Assembly (NCBI RefSeq): GCF_001078055.1
Contig: NZ_CP010777.1
Span: 4,617,001-4,681,000, forward strand
DNA: 64,000 bases
From: Rufibacter radiotolerans
GTDB taxonomy: Bacteria; Bacteroidota; Bacteroidia; Cytophagales; Hymenobacteraceae
Direction: 5' to 3'
Both the position numbers and the translations under genes were made by a program. The notes under the pieces are model-generated. The model was not told where the DNA came from and searched no databases. It saw only the letters and a program-made list of their open reading frames with translations. Positions 8,792 to 17,742 of the stretch are shown piece after piece (positions within the stretch are counted from its first letter, which is position 1; each line of letters opens with the position of its first letter).

Positions 8792-9823
8792 ATGAAGAAA
8801 TTAATTGTGTTGGGTTTGGCTGGTCTGCTTAGCATGCCGGTAGTTAGTGTGGCGCAAAAGCGTACCACTACTAAAAAAACTACCACTTCTTCTACGCAAA
8901 GCGCAGCGGCCAAAGCGGCAGCTGATAAAAAGCGTCAGGAAGAGTTGGAGCGTCAGCAGGCAGAACAAAAGCAAGCAGAGCAAAACCAGGCAAGAATGGA
9001 CAGCTCTATGGCAGCACCTGCCTCAGCCAGACCAATTCCTGCTTCAGATGTGTTGTTCAAGAAAACAGTTTGGCGTGCGGTTGACCTTCGGGAAAAGCAG
9101 AACCTGCCAATGTTCTCCAACGGCAAGCAAATTACTAAGCTGATTGTTGACGCTGTGAAGCGTGGCGAATTGCAGGCTTACCGGTCAGATACCTTGAATA
9201 CTCCTGTGAGTGGGTCTGAAATGATGACTAACATGAGCCCCAGCACTTCTGGTGGTGGCTTAACGGAAGCAGAGAAAGCGGCTGGTTTTGATCAACCGGC
9301 AGCTGCCGAAGACGATGGTTGGGGAACCCCAGCCCCTAAGAAGAAAGCAGCCGCTACACCTAAGAAAGGCACCACTACCGCTGCTCCTACAGTAGCTACC
9401 ACTGGTTTTGAGCTTTTACCTAATGAGCTTTACAAGTTAGAGATCAAGGAAGATGTTATCTTTGATAAAAAGCGTTCCCGCTTATATCATGACATCCAAG
9501 CCATTACGCTAGTGATGCCGGCCAAGTATAACAACCTTGGTTTTGAAAAACCAATTGCCTCTTTCAAGTATTCTGACCTGGTACGGGTTTTCAAAGCGCA
9601 TCCAGACGAAGCGCTGTGGTTTAACGCCCAGAATGATGCCCAGCATAAAAACCTGGCAGATGCCTTTGACCTATGGTTGTTCAGCTCTTACATCACCAAA
9701 GTATCTAACGTAAATGATGCTCGTCTGGAAGAGGTGTACGGTACGGGTAAAAAAGGTCTTCTGGCTGCTCAGCAAGCCATGGAAGAGATCATTGAATTTG
9801 AATACAGCTTGTGGAGCTACTAG
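8792..9823 (+). CDS. gldN: Type IX secretion ring protein GldN/PorN
   Basis: GldN/PorN is the periplasmic partner of GldK in the T9SS ring. The 343-residue protein has a signal peptide (about residues 1-21, ending SVAQK), then a Thr/Lys/Ala/Gln-rich low-complexity stretch (about 22-72), and then the family region beginning VLFKKTVWRAVDLREKQN. Further hallmarks are YKLEIKEDVIFDKKRSRLYHD and the C-terminal WLFSSYITKVSN. A second low-complexity AAATPKKGTTTAAP segment sits around residue 185. The gene ends the operon and is followed after about 20 bases by a rho-independent terminator. Confidence 0.94.
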   Translation: MKKLIVLGLAGLLSMPVVSVAQKRTTTKKTTTSSTQSAAAKAAADKKRQEELERQQAEQKQAEQNQARMDSSMAAPASARPIPASDVLFKKTVWRAVDLREKQNLPMFSNGKQITKLIVDAVKRGELQAYRSDTLNTPVSGSEMMTNMSPSTSGGGLTEAEKAAGFDQPAAAEDDGWGTPAPKKKAAATPKKGTTTAAPTVATTGFELLPNELYKLEIKEDVIFDKKRSRLYHDIQAITLVMPAKYNNLGFEKPIASFKYSDLVRVFKAHPDEALWFNAQNDAQHKNLADAFDLWLFSSYITKVSNVNDARLEEVYGTGKKGLLAAQQAMEEIIEFEYSLWSY

Positions 9824-9843
9824 TTAGTTTCAGGATGAAATAG

Positions 9844-9875
9844 AAAAAGGAGGCTCGAAACGGCCTCCTTTTTTT
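9844..9875 (+). terminator. Rho-independent terminator of gldKLMN
   Basis: Arms AAAAAGGAGGC (9844-9854) and GCCTCCTTTTT (9863-9873) enclose an 8-base loop and are followed by T residues. It starts 21 bases after the gldN stop. Confidence 0.85.
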
Positions 9876-9920
9876 GTGCCCCTATTTAATGAGACGCCCT
9901 GCCCTTGAAGATTGCCGAAG

Positions 9921-9956
9921 CGTTTTAAAGCCGTTTTTCTGAAAACGACCCTAAAG
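9921..9956. repeat. Dispersed intergenic palindrome, copy 1 (degenerate)
   Basis: Begins CGTTTTAAAGCCGTTTTTC and returns with GAAAACGACCCTAAA. It matches the family core, but the right outer arm is decayed. It lies between the convergent gldN and uvrC genes, 53 bases before copy 2. Confidence 0.6.
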
Positions 9957-10008
9957 TATGGTCTAAAAGGGAAAGGAAATAATCAACTAGGATAATAGCC
10001 AGCCATCG

Positions 10009-10054
10009 TTCCTGTTTTGAGCCTGTTTTCCTGAAAACAGGCTCAAAACAGGAA
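10009..10054. repeat. Dispersed intergenic palindrome, copy 2 (perfect)
   Basis: A perfect 22-bp stem with a 2-base loop (CT at 10031-10032). The inner part is the family core; GAGCC on the left is matched by GGCTC on the right, and the outer arm TTCCT by AGGAA. It lies 4 bases before the uvrC stop, between convergent genes. Confidence 0.85.
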
Positions 10055-10057
10055 AGG

Positions 10058-11863
10058 CTACGATTTGGGTTGTGCGAAATAGTCTACCAGCAGGCGGGCC
10101 TTGCTCTTCCCAACTTCGGCTTCCAGTTCTTGCTGTGACAGTTCTGCTATCTTCTTGACAGATTTGAATTTGGTCAGTAGCTTCTCGGCGGTAGCCGGGC
10201 CCAGACCCTTAATCTTGGTGAGCTCGGTTTGTAGCGTACCCGCATCACGCAGGGACCGGTGGAAGGTGATCCCGAAACGGTGGGCTTCGTTGCGCAGGCG
10301 CTGGATGAGCTTTAAGGTCTCAGACTTCTTATCAATGTACAGCGGAAGGGTGTCACCGGGGTAGAAGATCTCCTCCAGGCGTTTGGCAATACTTACAATG
10401 GCTACCTGCCCGTAGATACCCAGATCTTTCAAAGCCTTCACAGCCATGCCCAGCTGTCCTTTTCCCCCGTCAATAATGATCAACTGCGGTAAGGAAGTAC
10501 CTTCGTCAATGAGCCTGCGGTAACGCCGGGTGACCACCTCATACATGGAGGCAAAGTCATCGGGTCCAACCACGGTCTTGATGTGGAAATGGCGGTAATC
10601 TTTTTTGGAGGGCCGTGCGTTCCGGAAGCAGACCATAGAGGCCACCGGGTTATCGCCCTGGAAGTTGGAGTTGTCAAAGCACTCAATGTGCTTGGGGAGT
10701 TCCGTAAGGCGAAGGTCCCGCTTCATGGTTTCCATGATGCGCACCTCGTTGCTATCCTTGGATTTGTCTTGCATGCTTTCCTTCTCCTTGCGCAGGTACA
10801 GCGCATTCTTGAGGGAAAGGTTCAGGAGCTTGCGCTTATCGCCTATCTGGGGTACCGCCACGGTCACGCCGTCCAGGGGGAGCACCAGGTCATCAATGTT
10901 CACCAGTATCTCCTTAGCGGCGCTGTCAAACCCCTGCCGGAGTTGCATGATCATGGAGGCCAGTATGTCCTGGTCGGTCTCTTCCAACTTCTTCTGCAGT
11001 TCCAGGGACTGGGTGCCAATAATGGAGCCGTTGATGACCTTAAGGTAGTTCATGAACGCGCACTTTTCATTGGACGTGATAGTGAAGACGTCAATGTTCG
11101 TGAGCGTGTGGCTTACCACGGTGGACTTCGCCTGGAAATCATCCAGCAGGTCCAGCTTCTGCTTGTACTGGTGGGCCAACTCATACTGGAAATCGGCGGC
11201 CGCCGCAGACATGGCTTCCTTAAAGTAGTTTTTGGCAACCGTCATGTTGCCAGACAAGATGTTCCTGATCTGCAGAATGTGCTGGTTGTATTCCTCTTCG
11301 CTATAGAGTGCCTCACAGGGACCTTTGCAGTTACCTATGTGGTATTCCAGGCAGACCTTGAACTTACCGGCCTCAATATTAGCAGGGCTTAGGTTATAGC
11401 TGCAGGTACGCAAGGGGTATAAGGTCCTGATTAGCTCCAGCACCACGTACATGCTGGTCACGCTGGGGTAGGGCCCGAAGTACCGGGACCCGTCATTGAT
11501 CTTGTTACGGGTGCTTAAAACCCGGGGAAACCGCTCATTGGTGATGCAGAGGTACGGGTACGACTTGCCGTCCTTGAGCAGGATGTTGTATTTGGGCTGA
11601 TGCTGCTTGATGAGGTTGTTCTCCAGCAAGAAGGCATCGGCCTCGCTGTCTACAATGGTAAACTCTACCCGCTTGATTTGCGAGATGAGCTTGAGGGTTT
11701 TCTTGTTGTGCTGGGTAGACCGGTTAAAATAGCTGCTTACCCGCTTTCTTATGTCAATGGCCTTGCCCACATAGATAATGCCGCGGTCATCATAGAATTT
11801 ATAGATACCGGGCCGGTGGGGCAAATGCAACAACTGTTCCTTCAAGGCCTCATCTACTGCCAT
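10058..11863 (-). CDS. uvrC: UvrABC system protein C
   Basis: UvrC makes both incisions around a DNA lesion in nucleotide excision repair. The 601-residue protein has the N-terminal GIY-YIG nuclease (GIY at 19-21, YVG at 31-33, then KAIDIRKRVSSYF), a UVR-type helix (FQYELAHQYKQKLDLLDDF), the C-terminal RNase H-like nuclease (IECFDNSNFQGDNPVASMV and IIIDGGKGQLG) and a terminal helix-hairpin-helix (LTKIKGLGPATAEKLL). Length is normal. The ATG at 11863 lies 14 bases after the PBP1A stop, so it is the last gene of a sprE-pbp1A-uvrC operon. A perfect dispersed palindrome lies just beyond its stop. Confidence 0.96.
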   Translation of the reverse strand: MAVDEALKEQLLHLPHRPGIYKFYDDRGIIYVGKAIDIRKRVSSYFNRSTQHNKKTLKLISQIKRVEFTIVDSEADAFLLENNLIKQHQPKYNILLKDGKSYPYLCITNERFPRVLSTRNKINDGSRYFGPYPSVTSMYVVLELIRTLYPLRTCSYNLSPANIEAGKFKVCLEYHIGNCKGPCEALYSEEEYNQHILQIRNILSGNMTVAKNYFKEAMSAAAADFQYELAHQYKQKLDLLDDFQAKSTVVSHTLTNIDVFTITSNEKCAFMNYLKVINGSIIGTQSLELQKKLEETDQDILASMIMQLRQGFDSAAKEILVNIDDLVLPLDGVTVAVPQIGDKRKLLNLSLKNALYLRKEKESMQDKSKDSNEVRIMETMKRDLRLTELPKHIECFDNSNFQGDNPVASMVCFRNARPSKKDYRHFHIKTVVGPDDFASMYEVVTRRYRRLIDEGTSLPQLIIIDGGKGQLGMAVKALKDLGIYGQVAIVSIAKRLEEIFYPGDTLPLYIDKKSETLKLIQRLRNEAHRFGITFHRSLRDAGTLQTELTKIKGLGPATAEKLLTKFKSVKKIAELSQQELEAEVGKSKARLLVDYFAQPKS

Positions 11864-11877
11864 ACAAGCATTCTGGG

Positions 11878-14175
11878 TTAAAACTCCTGTTCTCCAACGT
11901 TCTCAGGTACGGACAGCACCTGGTCTTGTTTTACGGAATCAGCTACGGCAGGGCCATTATTATAAGAACCACAGTTAATCTGCATGGAAAGCGGCTGGCT
12001 TGGTTTCGGGAACGGAGCCTTAGACACGTTCAAAGATTTATCGGCATACACCTTCTTCATAAAGAGGGCATAGATAGGCATAGCCAGTTTGTTACCTTGG
12101 CCATAGGCAGCGCTCCTGAAGTGGATGCTTCGGTCCTCGCCGCCTACCCAGACACCAGCCGCCAGATCTGGCGTGATGCCCATGAACCAGGCATCTGAGT
12201 AATTAGAGGTAGTACCTGTCTTAGCACCAATCTCATTCTTAAGGCCGTACCGGTGACGGAGCCCGTAATAGGCGGTACCACCGCGGGTATCGGCAGAGCC
12301 TTGCAGCATGTGCACCATCAGGTAGGCCGTTTCCTCGCTCAGAGCTTCCACAGTTTTGGGCACAAATTCATGTAGCACTGTTCCGTTCTTGTCTTCAATA
12401 CGCACTAAATATTGCGGCTGGGTCCAGACACCTTTGTTCACAAACGTACCATAGGCGCCTACCATGTCATAAAGGGTCACGTCATCTGAGCCCAGGGCCA
12501 AAGAGGCGTAAGGATTCAGCTTGGTGGTAATTCCCAGGCGTTTGGCTGTACTTACCACAGCATCAGGGCCCAGTTTCTTCATGAGGTAGGTGGTCACGGT
12601 ATTGATAGACAGGGCCAGCGCTTCACGAAGGGTGTGCTTACGGCCGGTGTACTTACCGTCACTGTTCTTAGGGGTCCAGGGAACGCCATCTGAGTTGATA
12701 ATGGTCACTGGGGCGTCTACTACCTCATAGCAAGGCGAGTACCCGGCCTCAATGGCGGCGGTGTACACAAAGGGCTTAAAGGTAGAACCTGGCTGACGAG
12801 CACCCTGTTTCACGTGGTCATATTTGAAATACTTGTAGTTGGTCCCTCCTACCCAGGCTTTTACTTTGCCGGTGAGCGGGTCCATGGCCATAAAGCCGGC
12901 CTGCAGGTAATGCTTGTAATGGCTCAGGGAATCCATCGGGCTCATGACCACATCCTTCTCCCCGTTCCAGGTGAAAATGCGCATGGGTATCTTGTGGTTC
13001 AGGTGGTATTTAATGGAGTCCTCATTGCTGCCGTACTGCTCCACCAGGCTGCGGTAGCGGGCCGTGCGTTTCATCTGTTCCATCAAAAAGCCCTTGATCT
13101 CCTTGCCGTTCTCGTCAATCCAGGGGTTACGGCCTTTCCATTGCTGGAAGAACTCCTTCTGCATGGTTTTCATGTGCTGCTCCAGCGCCGACTCAGCGTG
13201 TTGCTGCATGCGCGAGTCAATAGTGGTGTAGATCTTGAGCCCGTCTGTATACAGATCATAGCCGTTGTCTTTCGCCCATATTGCCAGGGATTTGCCAATC
13301 TCCGTGCGGAAGTAAGGGGCCAGGCCTTTGTTCTGGTTCTCAACGTTAAAATCAAGCTTGATGGGTTTAGCGGCGGCCGTCTGGAAAGTAGGCTGGTCAA
13401 TGTACTCGTACTTGAGCATCTGGTCCAGTACCGTGTTGCGTCTGTTCATAGAGCGCTCAGGACGGGTCACTGGGCTGTAGAAAGAAGGTCCTTTGAGAAC
13501 CCCTACCAGCGTGGCAGCCTCTTCCAGTGAAAGTTTCTCTGGGCTCTTGTTGAAGAAGGTCTTAGCGGCTACTTTAATCCCGAAGGCGTTGCTCCCGAAG
13601 TCTACCGTGTTAAGGTACATGAGCATGATCTCTTTCTTGGTGTAAGAGCGCTCCAGCTTAATGGACATGATCCATTCCTTGGTCTTGATGATGAGCATGC
13701 GCAGGCCAGGCACATCACTGAGCAAGCCGTTATTCAGGTCATCACGGGTCCGGAAAAGGTTACGGGCCAGCTGTTGGGTAAGGGTGGAAGAACCGCGGTC
13801 CTGCTTGCCGGTCAGTTTGTAATAGGGCACGGCCAGCGTGCCTTTGAAATCTATACCGGAGTGCTCCTCAAACCGGATATCCTCAGTAGCCACCAAGGCG
13901 TTCACTAGGGTCTCTGGCAGTTGCTCATAGGTGACCGGGCTACGGTTCTCCCGGAAATATTTACCCAGCAGTTTGCCGTCTTCAGAATACACTTCAGAAG
14001 CCAGTTCGCTTTTAGGGTTTTCCAGGGTCTTGAGGTCGGGCAGGTCTCCAAAGAGATTGAGGAAGTTGATGCTGACCGCAAAAATATAGAGAAGGAAGAA
14101 GACGAATCCGCCGGCAAATAATAGCCAAAGTGCCGAAATGGTCTTCCGGAACCCGTTGGTTGGCGTAGAGGACAT
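11878..14175 (-). CDS. Penicillin-binding protein 1A (glycosyltransferase/transpeptidase)
   Basis: This bifunctional class A PBP polymerises and cross-links peptidoglycan outside the inner membrane. Seen are an N-terminal membrane helix, the glycosyltransferase catalytic block ATEDIRFEEHSGID followed by RGSSTLTQQLARNLF, and the transpeptidase motifs GSTFKPF (SxxK serine), SINT (SxN) and AKTGTTSNYSDAWF (KTG). I place the start at the ATG at 14175 (MSSTPTNGFRK), giving 765 residues, rather than the upstream in-frame TTG at 14199, which would overlap the sprE end. The stop of sprE/porW at 14180 is 4 bases upstream, and uvrC follows after 14 bases. The order T9SS lipoprotein - cell-wall synthase is notable. 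Confidence 0.93.
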   Translation of the reverse strand: MSSTPTNGFRKTISALWLLFAGGFVFFLLYIFAVSINFLNLFGDLPDLKTLENPKSELASEVYSEDGKLLGKYFRENRSPVTYEQLPETLVNALVATEDIRFEEHSGIDFKGTLAVPYYKLTGKQDRGSSTLTQQLARNLFRTRDDLNNGLLSDVPGLRMLIIKTKEWIMSIKLERSYTKKEIMLMYLNTVDFGSNAFGIKVAAKTFFNKSPEKLSLEEAATLVGVLKGPSFYSPVTRPERSMNRRNTVLDQMLKYEYIDQPTFQTAAAKPIKLDFNVENQNKGLAPYFRTEIGKSLAIWAKDNGYDLYTDGLKIYTTIDSRMQQHAESALEQHMKTMQKEFFQQWKGRNPWIDENGKEIKGFLMEQMKRTARYRSLVEQYGSNEDSIKYHLNHKIPMRIFTWNGEKDVVMSPMDSLSHYKHYLQAGFMAMDPLTGKVKAWVGGTNYKYFKYDHVKQGARQPGSTFKPFVYTAAIEAGYSPCYEVVDAPVTIINSDGVPWTPKNSDGKYTGRKHTLREALALSINTVTTYLMKKLGPDAVVSTAKRLGITTKLNPYASLALGSDDVTLYDMVGAYGTFVNKGVWTQPQYLVRIEDKNGTVLHEFVPKTVEALSEETAYLMVHMLQGSADTRGGTAYYGLRHRYGLKNEIGAKTGTTSNYSDAWFMGITPDLAAGVWVGGEDRSIHFRSAAYGQGNKLAMPIYALFMKKVYADKSLNVSKAPFPKPSQPLSMQINCGSYNNGPAVADSVKQDQVLSVPENVGEQEF

Positions 14176-14179
14176 GGTA

Positions 14180-16759
14180 TTACTTATAATTTTTGTCAAA
14201 GAAAGCTACGTACTGCGCAATATCCCCCAGCTTCCTAAGCAAGGCCAGGTTGGCGTCAGTAATTACAAAGGTAGCAAATTTCGGGCCTTTTAAATTGGCC
14301 AATGGTGAACTACGTGCGGATTGTAGTTTGGCATATTGCTGGGCGGCCAAAAAGTCGGGCAGGGCCCGGATGACCAGCAGGTGGGTGCTGTCATTGAAGG
14401 CCACGTTTTCCAGAACCAGCTGTTTCTTAGGGTGAAACCGTTGGTTATAGGTCTGGTAAGAGGCCATGAGCTGGCGCAGGGCCAGGCTGTCTCCGGTGTG
14501 CACCACCACAAAGGAATGAGGCAGGCTGCGCTCGGCTTTATAGGTGGGTTCTTCTACCTTGGGGGCCACCGGCGCGCTTATCTCTGGCGCTTTGGTCAGT
14601 TCACCGCTTTCATAGCGCTGGTGAAGGGCAATAAAGTCACGGGCCTTAGGCACCAACGGGCTCTCTGGGTACTGGCCGGCAAACGTCTCCATGGCAGCTT
14701 TGAAAGCGGCTGGTGACTGGGTGCGCCCTGTTACCAACGCCAGAAGAAAGGCAATCTGATCAGGAATGTCGTTTTGAGGGTGTTTTTCTGAAAGTGAGGC
14801 TAAAACAGTCAAGGCCTCTGGGTACTTCTCCTTTTCATATAGCACATACGCCGAGTCATACAGGGCATGTGCCGCCTGGTTCTCCGCGGAATAGGTGCGC
14901 AGGAAATCGGGCTGGTCAATCAGCCTGCTGTACTTTGAGGTGGGGAACCGTTCTTTAAGGGTCTTGGCGTAACCGGCGGCTTGTTCGGTCTGCTGGGCTG
15001 CGGTGGCCATTACGTACAGGCTGTAATACACTTCTGAGGCGTGGGTTGACGAAGGGAACCGCTGCAGGAGCTGTTGAAAGGTCTGGCTGGCTTTCTCTGG
15101 CTCGCGAAGGCGTTGTTGGTAAATATTGCCCAGCGTGAACAAGGCCTCCTCTATGCGGGTGTCTGAGATTTTGCGCTGCTCTGGGGTAACCGGAATGGCC
15201 GCCAGGTAGGTGGCCGCTTTCTGGGCCGAGGCCGCAGCCAGGGCCGTACTGTCTACCGCGGTGCTGGTGGGCACGCCTGCCATTAACCCGGTACCCCCGG
15301 ACAGGGCTGCCTGGCGGCGCCAGTTGTCTTGCAGAGGTCGGTCTCCCCAGGTTCTCAGGAAATCATTGCGGGCGCTGGCCAGTACCACCGGGTTGTCAAA
15401 GTACCAGGTGCTGCCTTGCGCCGGGGCGCCGCCTATGGGCAAGGTTGCCGTTTGGCGGGCTTCCCCTGGTTTAGGGGCGGCTGCGGCGGCCAGCGCTGCC
15501 GCTTCCATTTCCCGTTCTCTTTGTATCTGGGCGGCTACGCGTTGGCTGCGATCGGCCGCAGGAAGCTGGGCCAAAGCTTGCAGGCTGTCCTCGGTTCTGA
15601 TGATTTCCAGTTGCTGGGTAAAGGCGGTTAGAACGGTACGGCGGTCGGCTAAGTCTTCGTAGCCCAGGGTAGTAGGTGGCAACAATTGCAGTGTGCTGTC
15701 ATAATAAGCCTGCGCCAAGCGGTACTGCTGCAAATTCTCATAATAGATCTGCCCCGCAAGCTGGTAGGAATAGGCTTTCTGCACCCGGTTGGAGGTAGAG
15801 GCAGCAGTAGATTTACGTAGAAGTTTTAATGCTTCGGGGTAGTCTTTTTCCCGCAGTTCCAGTTTGGCCAAGTCAAAGTAAATCTTGTCCAGGTATTCTT
15901 TGTTCTTGTCGTCGCGGGTGAGCTTGTAAAGGAAATCCTCCACCTTGGCTTTGTCGGTATCGCTTTTGAGTTCGGTGACCTGGGCCAGGTTCAGGTTGCT
16001 GTAGAAGCCCAGCTCATAAGGCGGGCTTTTCTTCAGGATATAGGCAAACTGCTCGTAGGCTTTGGCGTCCTGGTTGGTTGCCTGGTACAGCTGGCCCAAA
16101 ATGAACCGAAGCCGGGACTGCCGGTCGCGCTTTTCGGTGTATTGGATGGCCCGCTCCAAGTTCTCCACGGCCAATGGCAGGTTGTTCTGTATTCTGGCCA
16201 GATGGGCCCTGGTGACTAGCAGTTCGCGGCCGTTATCTTCATTCATGCGTTCCTTCTTGAACTGCTCTGAAATGGAGAACACCTGGTCATAGTCTTTTTG
16301 CCGGAGGTAGGTGCGCATCATCCAGATCATGGCCTCATGGCGGGCATGGCGGTCCGGGCTGGTGGTCTGCACAAACCGGAACGTCTTTAGCGCCTCGGCG
16401 TCTTCGCCCTGGTAATAGCGGGCCTTGCCGATTAACACGTAGCAGTCGTCTATCCACCGGGACTTGGGGTGCCGGGCAATGGGGAAAGAGGCACGTTTGA
16501 TCACCTCGTCCAGGTCTGGGGCCAGGGACCTCAGAACCGTGGTGTCCAGGGGAGGCAAAATGTCCAGAATGGTGTTGTAGTCGTTGACGGTGGCGGCCTC
16601 CAGTTTGGCTTCCACTTCCTCCATCTTTTCCCGGGCCAGAAAGTAGCCGTTAAAGCGGGCGTTCAGGTTGCGGTAAAACCTGCCCAGGGGCTTGTCTGGC
16701 GCGCAGCCGGCCAGTACCGTCAGGAGAAAGAAGAAAAGGAGGAAACGAGTCAGTCTCAA
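14180..16759 (-). CDS. sprE: TPR lipoprotein SprE/PorW, type IX secretion component
   Basis: An 859-residue lipoprotein (lipobox VLAGC, Cys19) made largely of TPR-type helical repeats. The segment directly after the lipid anchor, NLNARFNGYFLAREKM, is the conserved opening of the SprE/PorW family, a T9SS component proposed to link the secretion translocon to the periplasmic ring. Repeats are visible at about residues 85-330 and 540-700 (for example PKSRWIDDCYVLIGKARYYQ and IQQRLREPEKASQTF-type units). An Ala/Gln-rich stretch lies around 400-440. The C-terminus ends in a compact domain (LRALPDFLAAQQYA). First gene of an operon with PBP1A and uvrC; the upstream 309-base gap is shared with the divergent atp operon. 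Confidence 0.85.
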   Translation of the reverse strand: MRLTRFLLFFFLLTVLAGCAPDKPLGRFYRNLNARFNGYFLAREKMEEVEAKLEAATVNDYNTILDILPPLDTTVLRSLAPDLDEVIKRASFPIARHPKSRWIDDCYVLIGKARYYQGEDAEALKTFRFVQTTSPDRHARHEAMIWMMRTYLRQKDYDQVFSISEQFKKERMNEDNGRELLVTRAHLARIQNNLPLAVENLERAIQYTEKRDRQSRLRFILGQLYQATNQDAKAYEQFAYILKKSPPYELGFYSNLNLAQVTELKSDTDKAKVEDFLYKLTRDDKNKEYLDKIYFDLAKLELREKDYPEALKLLRKSTAASTSNRVQKAYSYQLAGQIYYENLQQYRLAQAYYDSTLQLLPPTTLGYEDLADRRTVLTAFTQQLEIIRTEDSLQALAQLPAADRSQRVAAQIQREREMEAAALAAAAAPKPGEARQTATLPIGGAPAQGSTWYFDNPVVLASARNDFLRTWGDRPLQDNWRRQAALSGGTGLMAGVPTSTAVDSTALAAASAQKAATYLAAIPVTPEQRKISDTRIEEALFTLGNIYQQRLREPEKASQTFQQLLQRFPSSTHASEVYYSLYVMATAAQQTEQAAGYAKTLKERFPTSKYSRLIDQPDFLRTYSAENQAAHALYDSAYVLYEKEKYPEALTVLASLSEKHPQNDIPDQIAFLLALVTGRTQSPAAFKAAMETFAGQYPESPLVPKARDFIALHQRYESGELTKAPEISAPVAPKVEEPTYKAERSLPHSFVVVHTGDSLALRQLMASYQTYNQRFHPKKQLVLENVAFNDSTHLLVIRALPDFLAAQQYAKLQSARSSPLANLKGPKFATFVITDANLALLRKLGDIAQYVAFFDKNYK

Positions 16760-16964
16760 CGTATAGGTAGCTTTGGAGTATCTGTAGAACGGTGCCTGGT
16801 GATATTGGGTAAAGGTGTTTTGCTGCTTCGCCCTTTAAATGAACGCGAAATGGGCAAGACAGGCAATAGAGCAAACTTACGTTTTTTTGCGCTCTTGCTA
16901 CGCTAGTACGCAAATAGGCTTGTCTGAGATAAACGAAGCAAACCTGTTTTTGTGCGAACCGTTC
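16760..16964. other. Divergent intergenic region between sprE and the atp operon
   Basis: This half of the gap carries a possible minus-strand -7 element CAAACTTA (16872-16879, reverse complement TAAGTTTG) for sprE without a good -33 partner. I see no gene or RNA structure in it. The other half contains palindrome copy 3 and the atp -7 element. Confidence 0.35.
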
Positions 16965-17004
16965 CTGTTTTTTGCTCGTTTTCCTAAAAACAGGCCTAAA
17001 ACAG
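16965..17004. repeat. Dispersed intergenic palindrome, copy 3
   Basis: CTGTTTTTTGCTCGTTTTC pairs imperfectly with TAAAAACAGGCCTAAAACAG. The left arm has diverged; the right arm keeps the family sequence. It lies upstream of the atp promoter element, between divergent operons. Confidence 0.65.
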
Positions 17005-17041
17005 CTTTCATTCTTTCTGAGAATGCTGTGAAATGGTTTGC

Positions 17042-17049
17042 TACCTTTG
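17042..17049 (+). promoter_or_regulatory. Candidate -7 element of the ATP synthase operon
   Basis: TACCTTTG is an exact TAnnTTTG match, placed so that transcription would start about 15 bases before the first operon ATG at 17069. A -33 element is not clear (TCTG at 17016-17019 with a 22-base spacer is the best). Confidence 0.5.
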
Positions 17050-17068
17050 TTCTTATAACACCATAACC

Positions 17069-17308
17069 ATGGACCAACCGGAAAAGCCTTCTCAGTCAGA
17101 GAAAGAAGACTCACAGGTGAAGCCTTACCTGAAATACTCGGGCCTGGCTTTCCAGATGATTGCTATTATGGGCGCGGCGGCCTGGGGCGGGCGGAAACTG
17201 GATGCGTACTTCCAGAACCAAACCCCCTGGTGGACCTTGGGCCTGTTATTGGTGGCGGTCTTTGCCTCCATGTACTCGGTGATTGTGTCGCTTACCAACA
17301 AGAAATAA
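17069..17308 (+). CDS. AtpZ/AtpI family protein of ATP synthase operon
   Basis: A 79-residue protein with two membrane helices (LAFQMIAIMGAAAWGGRKLDAYF and WWTLGLLLVAVFASMYSVI), the pattern of the small AtpZ/AtpI family that precedes F-type ATP synthase genes and has been linked to c-ring assembly and Mg/Ca transport. I chose the ATG at 17069 (MDQPEKPSQ) because the upstream in-frame GTG at 17033 would lie before the predicted promoter -7 element and adds an unlikely Cys-rich leader. The N-terminal 30 residues are polar and charged. The next gene begins 7 bases after the stop. Confidence 0.8.
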   Translation: MDQPEKPSQSEKEDSQVKPYLKYSGLAFQMIAIMGAAAWGGRKLDAYFQNQTPWWTLGLLLVAVFASMYSVIVSLTNKK

Positions 17309-17314
17309 GCATCT

Positions 17315-17710
17315 GTGAAGTTTATTAAAAGTATGCTGTTGCTCACCGGGTTGCTGGTGCTCCTGGTGGTGGCGCTGCAGGTTTTTACCGGTGACAGGCT
17401 GGTGCACCCCTACATCTGGTGGGTGTTGCTGTTTTTCCTGTTCATCACCTTTTTTACCCATTACATTACCCATTTAGGTTTTAAGCACGATTCTGAGAAC
17501 CTGCACGCCTACTTCTACGCCTCCATGGGGGTACGAATGATCTTCTCTATAATAGCAATTTTTGTATATAGATATTTCCATGAGGAAAGGGTAGTGCAAT
17601 TCGTCTTTAACTTTTTCGCGCTTTATTTTATCTACACTGGATTTGAAATCTACGCATTGTTAAGTAACTTGCGCCAAAATTCAAAAAAGCAAATCGAAGA
17701 GGAAGCATAA
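17315..17710 (+). CDS. AtpI-like four-helix membrane protein of ATP synthase operon
   Basis: A 131-residue protein with four predicted membrane helices (residues 5-22, 33-52, 66-86 and 93-118), lying between the AtpZ-type gene and atpB. Position, size and topology fit the ATP synthase subunit I (AtpI)-like proteins of Bacteroidota. Sequence motifs are weak, so the call is mainly contextual. The start is GTG at 17315 (VKFIKSM), 7 bases after the previous stop; I see no better ATG upstream. The C-terminus is charged (KKQIEEEA). It ends 32 bases before atpB. Confidence 0.7.
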   Translation: MKFIKSMLLLTGLLVLLVVALQVFTGDRLVHPYIWWVLLFFLFITFFTHYITHLGFKHDSENLHAYFYASMGVRMIFSIIAIFVYRYFHEERVVQFVFNFFALYFIYTGFEIYALLSNLRQNSKKQIEEEA

Positions 17711-17742
17711 GCTTATTGTGTGTTCCTTTTAATCCGCTCTGA

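Noticed and set aside
10583..11392. A 269-codon plus-strand ORF opposite uvrC
   Set aside because: It is fully contained in the uvrC antisense strand; UvrC has intact catalytic motifs and normal length.
12814..13530. A 238-codon plus-strand ORF opposite PBP1A
   Set aside because: It is a shadow of the PBP1A gene, and no family is recognised.
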